The position numbers and the translations under genes are program-made. A stretch of 64,000 nucleotides of DNA from Sphagnum compactum. Taxonomy: Eukaryota; Bryophyta; Sphagnopsida; Sphagnales. Shown in pieces: positions 1 to 10,513 of the stretch (positions are counted from its first letter, which is position 1; each line of letters opens with the position of its first letter). The notes under the pieces are model-generated. The model had not been told where the DNA came from. It made no database searches and saw only the letters and a list, made by a program, of their open reading frames with translations. The stretch spans positions 19,344,001-19,408,000 of the forward strand of contig OZ234494.1 in assembly GCA_965153455.1 (NCBI GenBank), given 5' to 3'.

Positions 1-1385
1 GCAGTCGACAAAGACCAAGTTGGAGACACCCCCCGGTTTGTAAATCCTCGAATGAAGAAAGAAGACGTCCTCACACTCGGCCGCACGAGCACATGTGAGT
101 GACGGACTGAGCACCATGGGTCATCAGTAAATCATATTAAATGGTTCACTGCTTACAAACTGCAAACTCTTTAGTTGGTGAAGTCTGGCAAATTCCATTT
201 CAAATGAGGGAGTGCATGATATGCATTAAAAAGGTGCACACCTTGTCCGACTATAAACTATATTGTTGTGTTGGACCCCAAAATGTGAAGTAAAAGAACC
301 GAAACACGACCCCCAGAACACAAACACGACCCCCCCAACACAAACATGACCCCCCCAATGTGTAGTACAAGAACACAAACACACACCCTATGTACCCCAC
401 CCCCCACACCAAAAGATGAAAAGAAGCTAATGGGGTTTGAACCCACAACCCACTTACAAGGTTCTTCTCTCAACCCTAAATAGCACCCGAGATTTTATTT
501 AAAACTAACTATTTTGGGCAGCAAAATTATTTCCGGGCTCTATCTAAAAAATAATGAAAACTGAAATGTTCTTTTTTCTTTTAAATTGGGGGCCGGAAAA
601 AAAAAAATTCCCAACTTTGACCAGAGACCTCAAAACCCCTCCCCCCCCCCCCCCCCAAGTTTCAAATTTTCAAATCGTAATAGTAAGTGTTAGTAGCAGG
701 CTCAAATTACAACAAGTAATTAGGGCTCCGCCATTTAATGGGCAAAATTACCTCCCCCCTCCCCCACCTCCACCCCCAAACTTTCTTCTAAATTTGTGAT
801 TTTCCCCTCCTCTTTAATGTCCCAATTTATTGGGTACTAGCCGCCCACCGTTGCAGCATTGAAAGCCCCTCACTACCACCTATGGGTTTTTTTTTCGTTT
901 TTTTTCTTTCTTTGGCCCTGTTTTTTCTAGGGTTTTTTTTTTTGGTTTTTGGGTTGGGATCCCTATTTATCCCTTAAAAAAAGAAAAGAAAGAAATGACC
1001 CAAACTAATCAGCAGTAAATTAACTTACTTACCCCGAAATTTTGACCTTCTAAGCCAATCAATGCACTCCAAAACACAAATCTATTAGAATTTTTTTTTC
1101 CCCCCCTAATCAAATAATTTCACACTTGTGTTTTTTTTTCAAAAAAAAAGTCTTAGGTGTTTTTCTTTCCGTCATCACCAGAGATTTGCCCCAAAAATAA
1201 AATAAAAATGCGACTGGGTAAGTATTTAAATCATTTCTTTTACTTATTTTGGATTTTCCCTTTTTTGTAGACACTGATTTTTTGTTTGTATTTAGGTAGG
1301 TGTTATTAGGTACCGTAAACGTACCTAATAAGTAGGTTCTTGTGTTTAGATATAACTAGTAGGTACCTACCATGTTCATAATGCA
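1..1385. other. gene-free AT-rich flank with homopolymer and C-rich low-complexity runs
   Basis: No credible coding region is seen here. There are three tandem copies of a 20-bp unit of the form ACACGACCCCCCCAACACAA at about 304-363. Long poly-C tracts lie near 637-656 and 751-775, and poly-T runs lie near 890-950 and 1,088-1,140. The sequence TAGGTACCGTAAACGTACCTA at about 1,308-1,328 is a short inverted repeat. Short open frames here are driven by the homopolymers. Confidence 0.6.
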
Positions 1386-3406
1386 TAACCTAGCTGCTAT
1401 TACGTCTGATGATGACGTGAGTTTCCCAATCTATAACGTCATCCTAGTTCCATAATGTCAAGGTAGATGTTTGTAATGCTCACTTGGAAGTTGGAATGTG
1501 TCGCTTTTCTTGTTTTCTTCCCCCCCTTCGTTGTTTGGGTTTTCTTTGCGTGTTTAGTGGTGGCAGCCAGCCAGCGAGCGGCGAGCGAGACCTGCTCTGC
1601 TCTGCTCTGCTCTGCGCTCTTTGTGTGCGCGCTCTTCCCATGCCTTCTTCTTTGTTGCATTTCTGTCACTCTCTCGTCTCTGTTGTTGTCTCTTTCGTCG
1701 TCGTCATTGTTGTTGTTGTTTCAGAGAATGTTTTTGAAGCTGGATTCGGTTACTTTCTCTGCTGCATGTATGTTTTCTGTCGCAAAGCAAATGTTGGACT
1801 CTAAGCGCTTGTTATCAACTAACTGAATGTTTTGCTTTTGTGATATACTCTCCACGCTCTGTGCTTCTGTTGCTTCTTTTTTTTTCCTGCCGTGGTTTGG
1901 TGATGTTTTCATGTCGAGTTTCCTCTGTTTTGCTCCTTTCTTCTGTGTTGTAATTTGCTACTGCACCTGCCACAGTAGTATTGATCGCAAGCGACCGTGA
2001 GATGTAATGCAATGCGGAATGTATTCACTCTCGCGCGTCTGTTCTTAGAGTGCTCTTCGTGATTCTATGCACCTAATCCTGCCACCAACTGGCGAGCGAG
2101 CGTTTGTCGCAATGCCTCTTCAATATCGGCTTCAGTTTCTCTTTGTGTTTTTTTCCTTTAGTTTCATCTCTGCATTTGTTCCATTCCACCAGCTTCGACA
2201 GGCGTGTTTTGCGAGTGGTTCAACGACCTTCGCGAAAGCAATCTTTGCATCGTTTATGCCGGACGTCGATCATTCTTGACGCGCTGTCTGCAGACCGTTA
2301 GTTGTCGTCCGAGGGGGCAATCTGTTGCAGAATCAGGTAGACATCTGGTTGCAGAGTCAGGTTCTTGCTGCTGCGACTGCGCATTGTAAGAGTCTGGTCT
2401 TCGCAGTTTTATTTTGCGATCATCATCACTATTGCTCTTCTTCTTCTGGTGTTTCTGGATTCCAGACGATATCGCAGGAATGAAACTAGTCATCGTGACT
2501 TCTGGCTGTGACAAGTGAAAGGGAGGCCGATGGTTCTTCGCAGGTGCTTTGCAGCAGGCCGTGGAGGGTCAATTTCACATGCATCTGCAGCCATGCCCGG
2601 CGATGCGGCACAACAATTGCAACGGTCCAAAATGGTTTCCTCAAGGTGTGATTCGTAACTGTAGGCAGGGCCCTGTTGTCTGGAAAAAGGAATTGATACA
2701 TGCTGGCATTGATACGGTGCAGCCTCCCTAGCCTTATTTGATGAATCTCCCCCACAAAAAATGATATGTGGCTGGGTTGACCCGAGTAAGTCCTATAGTA
2801 TGTTCTGCAGCAACATATGCGCCAGTAACAATTCTGACAGTAGATGATGATGCCTGAATCCTCCAATTCCTCAAAGCTCATAAGAGAGCGCAGGGAGATC
2901 ATGTCTTAAAGCATGGTTTTCTGGCCATGGAGAGGATTTCAATAGGCAGGAGACACCAATGCTGCAGGGAATTGTACACAACGAACTGCAGGGTTTTTGG
3001 GTATTTGGGTTTTTTGCGAAACAGATCGTTTCCTCTGAGATTCCTCTTTGACGTTGCATGGTAGGGGATGCTGTCCTTCGATTTTGAAAATGCTGAGATT
3101 ATGATGCAATTTTGCTGCTGCTACAGCAGGATGATGAAGCAGCTCGAAACTTATGATGGAGTTGGGCTGAAACAGGGATTTGGAGCATGCTGAAAATACT
3201 GCGATAGCCTGCTGGCTCAAATACTGCCCAGATGCTGTACTCAAAGGTGACTGGGAGGCACTTGCCAAGATACATAATGGTACTTGAACTGGTTGCAATT
3301 TGACAGCTATGGAATGCATTCCATTCTGGATTACACCTTCAAGATGGATATGGTCTAATAGACTGACTCACTTTGATTGCATGCTCCATGCTCAGGAGGA
3401 CCCATA
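1386..3406 (+). promoter_or_regulatory. probable promoter and intron-containing 5' leader of the IQ / kinesin-tail-like gene
   Basis: Base composition changes from AT-rich to mixed near 1.4 kb. Two TGACG-type elements in opposite orientation lie at 1,413-1,420 (TGACGTGA) and 1,435-1,442 (AACGTCAT); such sequences are known bZIP targets. A CTCTGC-type repeat at about 1,590-1,616 and pyrimidine-rich sequence follow, as is common around plant transcription starts. The leader must be spliced at least once, because a good acceptor (CATGCTCAG, ending about 3,394) precedes the first usable ATG at 3,407. The frames open in this stretch resemble nothing I know. The extent of promoter versus leader is inferred. 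Confidence 0.4.
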
Positions 3407-6400
3407 ATGACAAAGACTGTGTACAACTGGAGTAAAGTATCAAACCATTTGCATCAGCATGAAGCCAGTGAAGTTCATGCTATCAATGCTAAAATTGGAG
3501 CTCTCCTCCAGCCTTCAAAAAAACTGTCAGGTGTCAAAGTCAGCTCCAAGGCTGGTATGCTTCCAGTTGCTTCCTGCTGTGATCAGTAGCTATGATCCAC
3601 CTAAAAGAAGAGTTCTGCTTCTTACATTCTTGTTTAAAATATCACCTTCTCTTCAGGTGAAAGATGTTTGCAGCATTGCTGGAATTGACAAACTAAGCAT
3701 TGTTTGCAGATGTAATTAAGAAAATGATCCAACTGGACAGGAAGTGGGGGCTTGCAGCAGTTGAATCAGATAAACCAGCCATTCCTTCAAAAACCTATCA
3801 AGCCTCAAAATTGTATCGCAAACGGAAACCGCAACGGTCTGTGAAAGTGAGGCTCCGTAATGTGGCAGTCAGTCCTCGTATCTCTCCAAGATGTTCCAAC
3901 AACACGAAATCGTCACCTTTGATTGTGGAAAGAGTACAGACCAGATGCCTGATAGCTGATGTGAGCTCGAAACATCCATCACTGCAGAGTCTGCTCCACT
4001 TTGGCTACTGGACTTTTCCTCAATCAGCAAAACTACACCAAGCTGCACTACGGCTCCAGGTTAATTTTCCAATTTGCATGGACAGTTCATCATGATTTTT
4101 CTCAGAGAAACAAGGACTTTAGGATTAGTCAAAAGCATCCAAAGCTTATCTGAAGTCACCATGGTAGTAAATTCCAAATGTGTTCTCATTCTGTTGGGTG
4201 TTAGAACTAAAACTTCCATATATGTTATGTCTGCCAATTATCCCGTCAAAGGGTGCTAATCTGGTTCAGGCCTTTGTCATAAATACATGTGCAGACATTT
4301 TGGCGTATGCATGTGGCCCGATTGAACTATCAAAGGCTTCGGAGTGTAGCATTACTCCTCCAAAAGTGGTGGAGGAAATATCAGAGCCATAAGGTCCAGG
4401 GAACTATATCATTGTCTAGAAACATATGTAGTGAGAATGGACAAGGAGGTTTGGATGAATCGTACTTGGGAGTCCATGCTCTTCAAAGAACATATATGCC
4501 TCTTGACTCGATGACCGCAAAATGTAGCAGGCTACCAGGAAAGTCAGGTATGCAGAGTTTGTGCCTTTGAGTTGTTTAGTGAGATGAGTAGAGTCTTTCT
4601 TGTTTTGCATTTCACATCCACAATTTCTGATTTTACTAGGTTATTATTCTTCCCATCCTTTTGATTTAGCATTTAAAGAGGAGAGATTGAAAACAGGACC
4701 ACATATTGCTCTACATTGTACCTTAATTAGATTGGGAACTGCTGCTCAGATATCTGACTCTTTGAGGTGTTGCAGGTGACACAGGGAAGTCTTTCCTTGA
4801 AATGCCTATTTCACCAGTTGATTATCTTTATGATGTCAACATCTCAGAAAAGTGGAAAGATCAGATTTTGACTGAATTGGCAAGCAGTTTCTTTGTTTCT
4901 CCAGAAGCAAACACGTTAAATAGAAATACAGGCAATGACAATGGCATGGACTTACTCTGTACTACTGGTGTAGACAATGCACCAGCTGTCACAAACATCA
5001 ACAGTGCATTCTCTCTTGCAAATTCAGTTGCCTTCAGCTTTCCCCAGGAGCCTGATGAAGGACTGGAGGTCAAGAGCCCAACTGCTCTTTCATCACCTTT
5101 TTGGGTCTGGAACCAGACAGTTATGGAGAATGGCAGAAAAGTTCCATCTACAGTTGAAAGTGAACCCAGTTCTGCAGATTTGTGTAATGCTCCAACTGAG
5201 AGAGTAAAGAGATTGCCATCACTTACTTTGAAACACAGCTATTTAGAAGAATGGCCCCTTTCGCCTACAAGAGAATGGATTTCCACACCTGCTGGAAGCT
5301 GCAAGCCATCCCCTTCTTGGAATATTCGAGTTCCTGTTGAGGTCAAACTTGATGATAATCTGCCACAGTCTGGAAGGTGGTTTCAAGATCTTGGGCAGGT
5401 TGATATTCCTAGCAGCTGGTGGGACTCCACAGAGATGAAAAGCATGCCAGCAGATGGTGGTTGGATTCAAGATTCCTCTCACAATTTGAAGAATTCTCTA
5501 GATGCTACAGGCAGCCTTGAATGCTCCCCAATGTCTGCTGGTCTCATAGTAAAAAGATCTGCAAGTTTAGACCTACACCAGCAGATTGATGATGCCTCAG
5601 CTTCCTTGAACATTGGAGTGCATGCAGTAACACCACTGGTCACTCACTGTAGAGGGTCAGACTCCCCTCTCTCCCCTGCTATGGAGGAGGAACTTCTAGA
5701 GGAGCTAGCAAAGTTGTTAGTCACAGGGGCAAATGCAGTATCTTCATCAGGTACCTCAAACTTCCAAGCCAGTGCAGCTTCACTGACAGGGACTCTTGAA
5801 CCAGGTTCATGTTTTAAAGCCAGAGTCCAGAGTAAAGTAAACTCTGCCAACTCTGCAAGGAAGCTTGATTTTCCTGTTGGAAATGGAGATGGGCTTCAAG
5901 AGAGTGCGGGATGTGCTGGAGACATGTTAAATACCTCCTCCAAAGTGGGGCACATGACTAGTGCACAAGAATCTGAACAGCAAGTGTCAGCTGATGATGC
6001 CAGATGTAGTGTTACAGAACCTAGTCTATCTATGTCACAACCAGGTCCAGCTGCTGTACAGTCAGACTGTGAGCTGTTCCAGAGAAATAATCTTTTTCAA
6101 AGTGATGCAGGCATGAACATGTTGAAAGATTGTCCATGGCCTCTAAGAGATGGTAACCAAAGTACTGGATACTTACAATCAACCCTCCAGTCTCCTTTTG
6201 ATGGGATCTCAGGTCGTTTTTTACCATTTTCAGAAGCAAGTTCAGATTCATCCCCATGGACACCCAACAGACCATGGGGTCCCAGTTATCAGGGGGCAGC
6301 AGCAACACAGGGAGAACTTGACACTGTCTATGGGAGAGTTCAAGTTGAGACTACAGATCAACACAATGGGGGCTCACGTGATTTGGTAGCTGACATTCAA

Positions 6401-8316
6401 GCAGGCACAGCACTGGTTTCATCTTTGAGTCGCTGGCAGCAGATGCCTGATACATATACAGAGGACCCTCAGTCGATCCTGTCAAAGTCACTGGCCTGTC
6501 TGCAATCTGACCAATTTGATGCCATAATTGATTCTATGCCTGACTGCACCTCTTGCATTGATGGAGAAGGGGAACCACAAAATTCCTCGCATGAGAGAAT
6601 ATCATCTGCAGAGACTGTACCAGATGATGAACAAACTCCTTGCATGTCAAAAGAAGTAATTCCCTCATCATGCAGTGTGGTTGATGATAACAGGAGCATG
6701 TCAGGAAATGTGTGTCCGAGTCCCTCTTCACCAGATTTTCAATGCTCAGTTGAAACATCAAAAGCAAGCTCTTCTGGTGTGGTGTATGAACAGGAGATTT
6801 CCAGTGCACAATCAATGTCAGTTTCCAGGAAATATTTCCTGCAGAGTCAAGTCACACCATCTCACGATTCCTGCATGAGTGGGTGTGATTCTGATAGTGA
6901 AAGCACTGTATCAACTGCAAATGTGCAATCAGCTACCACTGATTACTTACTTGAAACACTTGAGAAGGTGAAGTCTTTTTCATCTGAGTGAGCGAGTTTG
7001 TATTTTTCCTGTGCAATGGCTGCTGTAAGAGAGAATGCGTGTCAACTTGAGAGCAGACTCCATTACAGTACAAGTATAGACTTAGTGGAGTTCAGTGAAT
7101 ATGTCAATGCACAGATTTATAGAGGACATGTCCTTATTGAACTTCACTGGTGCAATCTCCACTAGACTTGGAATGAATAGGGCTTTGTTTCGCAAGTACC
7201 TGCACTTGCAGAGATAAGGCTGTTGCACTAACGCTTGTATGCTCTGCAACTTTTGCTCCAGAGAACACCCACTGAGGGAAGTTATCAGCAGTCACTTTTC
7301 ACTTGTGAAGATTCACCACTGTGCAAGCCAGATAAAAGTGATGTTGCTGACTCACCTGACTGTGGTCAGAAGACAGCTATATGGGTACAAACTAATTTTG
7401 ACACATTGGAGAAACATATCAATAAGCAGTGCCCCTTGTCGGAGAGTTTTTCTGGTCCCTTGCCCATGACACCCCGGAGTCAAGATGAGACCACGTTGCG
7501 TCGAGCTGCATCTTCATCTTGCACATGGGCTTGTGGCCTAAGAGGCACATCAGGCCACTGTTTGCCATCCCTGCATGATCTTTGTAAGCTATGGGATGAG
7601 CAGTCTGTGGATCTTTTGACAAGGTCACTAAAATATAAGCAGCTGATCGCAGACCCTAACCTCCTCAGTCATGAGGTAATATTTCTGACTATGCAACATG
7701 CAAGGGTCATGTGAAGTATCTGGAATCTCTGCTCTTGCACATCACCCTTGAAAACTACCCTGCTTATTTTGGTACTGAACAAAAACGTGATTTGTGTGAT
7801 AGGTAAGATTGGCATATGATGTGCCACCACTTCATGGTCCTCCCACAATTGCTTGGGAAATTCAGAGCATTGAGAGACTGCTAGAAAGATTGGAAAATCG
7901 AGAGATGCTGAAGGAGCTCGTTAAACAACAAAGGGATATCATATACACCAACATTGCCACACATGCCAGTAGGCGAGAGCGCTATCAAATGTACAACAAG
8001 TGGGGTATTCGGAAATTATCTACAGGCAGACTGAGGAAGGTTGTGTATGGAATGCTCTGGAAAGATCCTAAAAGGTGTGCTTTCAGTCCCATCTGTTTTT
8101 GACAATTGTGTTTCATCTCTCTACTGCTTTTCTCTTGTGCACTGAATCATGCGTAGTTGAAGCATATTTTTCAAGCTTTTTGTGCCCACCCCAGTTGTCT
8201 TGTGCTCAGAGGAGCAACCCACGTTCATAGCATAATAATACTTGGGACTCATGATCATGTCACTGATGGTTTGCAGGTACAATGAAAGTGCGGACTTGGT
8301 AATGCAGTACCTGTAG
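3407..8316 (+). CDS. IQ-motif protein with a NACK-kinesin-tail-like (DUF3490-like) C-terminus, no motor domain
   Basis: Spliced model: 3407-3530, 3710-4059, 4295-4547, 4776-6967, 7262-7675, 7803-8074, 8277-8316. All junctions are GT-AG and the frame is continuous, giving 1,214 aa. Joining exons 2 and 3 creates an IQ motif at residues 157-170 (LQTFWRMHVARLNY), and a second, weaker LQKWWRK motif follows at about 180-191, suggesting calmodulin binding. The middle (about 245-970) is Ser-rich and looks disordered. Residues about 1074-1214 contain an Arg/Glu-rich helix, then YNKWGI, LWKDPKR and a final ESADLVMQYL. These resemble in order the last part of plant KIN-7/NACK kinesins (DUF3490). There is no P-loop motor. 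I infer a microtubule- or phragmoplast-related regulator, but the function is unknown. The exon order is well supported; the ATG choice is the first in frame after an acceptor. One stretch of exon 3 reads poorly in the chosen frame (see findings). Confidence 0.72.
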
Positions 8317-9355
8317 TTCCTTTCTGCAAATCTCAGTGAAAATGATAATGTGAAGTTCACAAAGTTCTTCAGTCACTGATATGTTGGGGAGCTCAGATGT
8401 TTTTCAAAACTTGTACAGAGAGCAACTCTAAGAAATATACTGGTCTTAAGATATGTACAACACATGCAAAAGAGATTTAAAATCTGTGAGCAGAAAGATA
8501 TAAAGTAAGAAGTGTTTCCACTTTCCAGTGAATGCACATAGACAAGGCTTGATGGGTGTTATCTATATGATGTAAAACCAAAACCAGTCACAAAATACTT
8601 CCTCAGGCAATTCCCATCCATCTATGAAAGTCCTATTCTCCTCATGTGCACCTGCATTTACCCTTCACTTTTAAAGAGTGGAACAGATTAGTCTTCACCC
8701 TACTCACACGAAGAAGACTTTCCTGATGCAAATGGGTCTGCTGAAGTATGCTGAAAACAATCAGAAGCTTTCTCTAAGTCTGATTTCTTACAATGCCAGT
8801 TGAAGCACAAATGAAATACTATTTCAGACCACACTTCGATGATTTAATTCACTCTTTGCCCTTGGCTTATCCCTCTTTACTTGTCAGGAAAATGAAATCT
8901 GACTAGTCTACTGTCCTGTGTGCACCACACAACCACGAACATGCAAATATTAACAAGCATTATGTGAGGTTCAACAAACTTCAAAGGGGCATGTAACAGA
9001 GTCAGGCTGTCAAGGCATAGCCTGCACAAAAACTGTGCTGCCAGATAAGCTTTTTTTACACTTGGATCACTGAGATTTGCAAAATGTACAAATAGAAAAT
9101 GTCCTGTACTCATCAGAAATGCAGAACTGGAAAGATCACAACCTCCAGAAGCAGATTACCACAATGAAGAGTGGTGATTTGTAACATTGGTAACTATTTT
9201 CATCAATTTCACAAATTTCGCGCATACTAGTACACAGATCAATTGCTCCTAGATTTCCAGTAACATCATTCAGAGGAACACACAATATGCACTGAGAGCT
9301 TCAGGAAAGGGTAACCAAGAGTTACCATGTGCTTGGGGGGTTTGCATAGAATATG
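8317..9355. other. convergent intergenic region holding two 3' UTRs
   Basis: This 1-kb gap lies between the stop of the + strand IQ gene and the stop of the - strand HAD gene. No coding signal was seen. It presumably carries both 3' untranslated regions and polyadenylation signals, facing each other. No repeat or RNA gene was recognised. Confidence 0.5.
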
Positions 9356-10513
9356 TCAAAACCATGTATCCATCATAAGTCTCCTCTTTGCAGGTTTCTT
9401 CTCTTCAGGCTGCTTTTGCAAATCCATGAATTCGGCTCCCTTGTTGGCGAATAGGCGTCGCAAATTCATGACTGAAAGGTCAGCAAAGCTACTAACAGCT
9501 AAATCTGATTGTGTAAGTTCATATGCAGGGTGTGATCCAATAAGCGCGACAGCCTTCATAGTACAATTATGTGCAGCAGCAATCCCTCGGGGATCATCTT
9601 CAAATACTACGCACTTGGCAGGAGGTCGGTCAAGCTTCACAGCTGCTGAGAGAAACCTATGTGCAATGGACTCCATGCCATCTTCCTCAGTGACAAAAGC
9701 CTTAAAATACTTGAGGAGGTTCATCCTCTGTAGAGCAGCAAGAAGGCTAATGCGATCCATGGAGGATGCAACAGCACATGGAACCCCTGCATTGAAGAGT
9801 GCTTCTAGCCATGTCCTCAACCCCTCCATTGGCACTTGAACTGATGACAATTCTTCACAGTATAGAGTGGCCAACCGTTTTGTCAACCTCTCGACTTCAC
9901 TTTCACGAACATGTCCCCAATCTAACACGAGTTCCAGCACTCGATCAACACTCAAACATAACATCAGTCTTTGCTTCTGTGCACTTAAAGGTAGGGTTTG
10001 GCCTTCCTCTGCAGCAAGCCGATGCCAAGCCACCATGCGAAGGGCATGTGTGTTGAGTAACACATTGTCCCAAGAGAAAATCAAGCCAAAAGCCTCATCA
10101 GGTTTCATGGCATACCTAATTCGTTGCAAGCCTCTCTCGCGCATTCGATCGTTGAGGAAGTCGACATCCACATGCAGAGGTCCTGTAGGTCTAAAAGTAG
10201 CAAATCCCTCTCCATGTTCCGCGCCGATTTCTTCTTCCGCAAACAGATTCGCTCCTTTTCTCGCAAGATATGGAGTAAAACCGTCAGAAGAATCATCAGC
10301 ATCATATTCCCGGGAAAAACTCGCCTTCACCACTACCCTACTACTTCCCTGCCACGCTTGTCGTCGCTTCCAATTCTTCACACGGCATACAATAGACAAC
10401 GCTCTAAACGGATGCAACAACACTACTATCTTTGAGGCAACAATACTAGCAGCGCCTGGGGGCTGCAGAACTACTGAACTCGGAGTAGACGCAGACTGCA
10501 CGAGGCTGTTCAT
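9356..10513 (-). CDS. PYRP2: plastid HAD-superfamily protein of the PYRP2 type (riboflavin-pathway phosphatase family)
   Basis: A single uninterrupted frame gives 385 aa, with ATG at 10,513 and TGA at 9,356-9,358. The first 65 or so residues are Ser/Ala/Arg-rich with few acidic residues, as expected of a chloroplast transit peptide. Residues 113-385 match the plant HAD proteins typified by Arabidopsis At4g11570 (AtPyrP2), which is assigned 5-amino-6-(5-phospho-D-ribitylamino)uracil phosphatase activity in riboflavin synthesis. Visible blocks are FSWDN at 146-150 (motif I region), ASS at 249-251 (motif II), FEDDPRG at 304-310 (motif IV) and a conserved tail LRRLFANKGAEFMDL. The usual nucleophilic Asp of motif I is Ser147, and the usual motif III Lys is not obvious, so activity cannot be taken for granted. 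Purine-rich leader sequence (in gene orientation) lies upstream to about 10.7 kb. Family assignment is strong; the exact reaction is inferred. Confidence 0.85.
   Translation of the reverse strand: MNSLVQSASTPSSVVLQPPGAASIVASKIVVLLHPFRALSIVCRVKNWKRRQAWQGSSRVVVKASFSREYDADDSSDGFTPYLARKGANLFAEEEIGAEHGEGFATFRPTGPLHVDVDFLNDRMRERGLQRIRYAMKPDEAFGLIFSWDNVLLNTHALRMVAWHRLAAEEGQTLPLSAQKQRLMLCLSVDRVLELVLDWGHVRESEVERLTKRLATLYCEELSSVQVPMEGLRTWLEALFNAGVPCAVASSMDRISLLAALQRMNLLKYFKAFVTEEDGMESIAHRFLSAAVKLDRPPAKCVVFEDDPRGIAAAHNCTMKAVALIGSHPAYELTQSDLAVSSFADLSVMNLRRLFANKGAEFMDLQKQPEEKKPAKRRLMMDTWF

Noticed and set aside
1467-1826. 119-codon + strand frame with hydrophobic and Ser/Leu runs
   Set aside because: It arises from pyrimidine-rich leader sequence upstream of the IQ gene, with no family resemblance.
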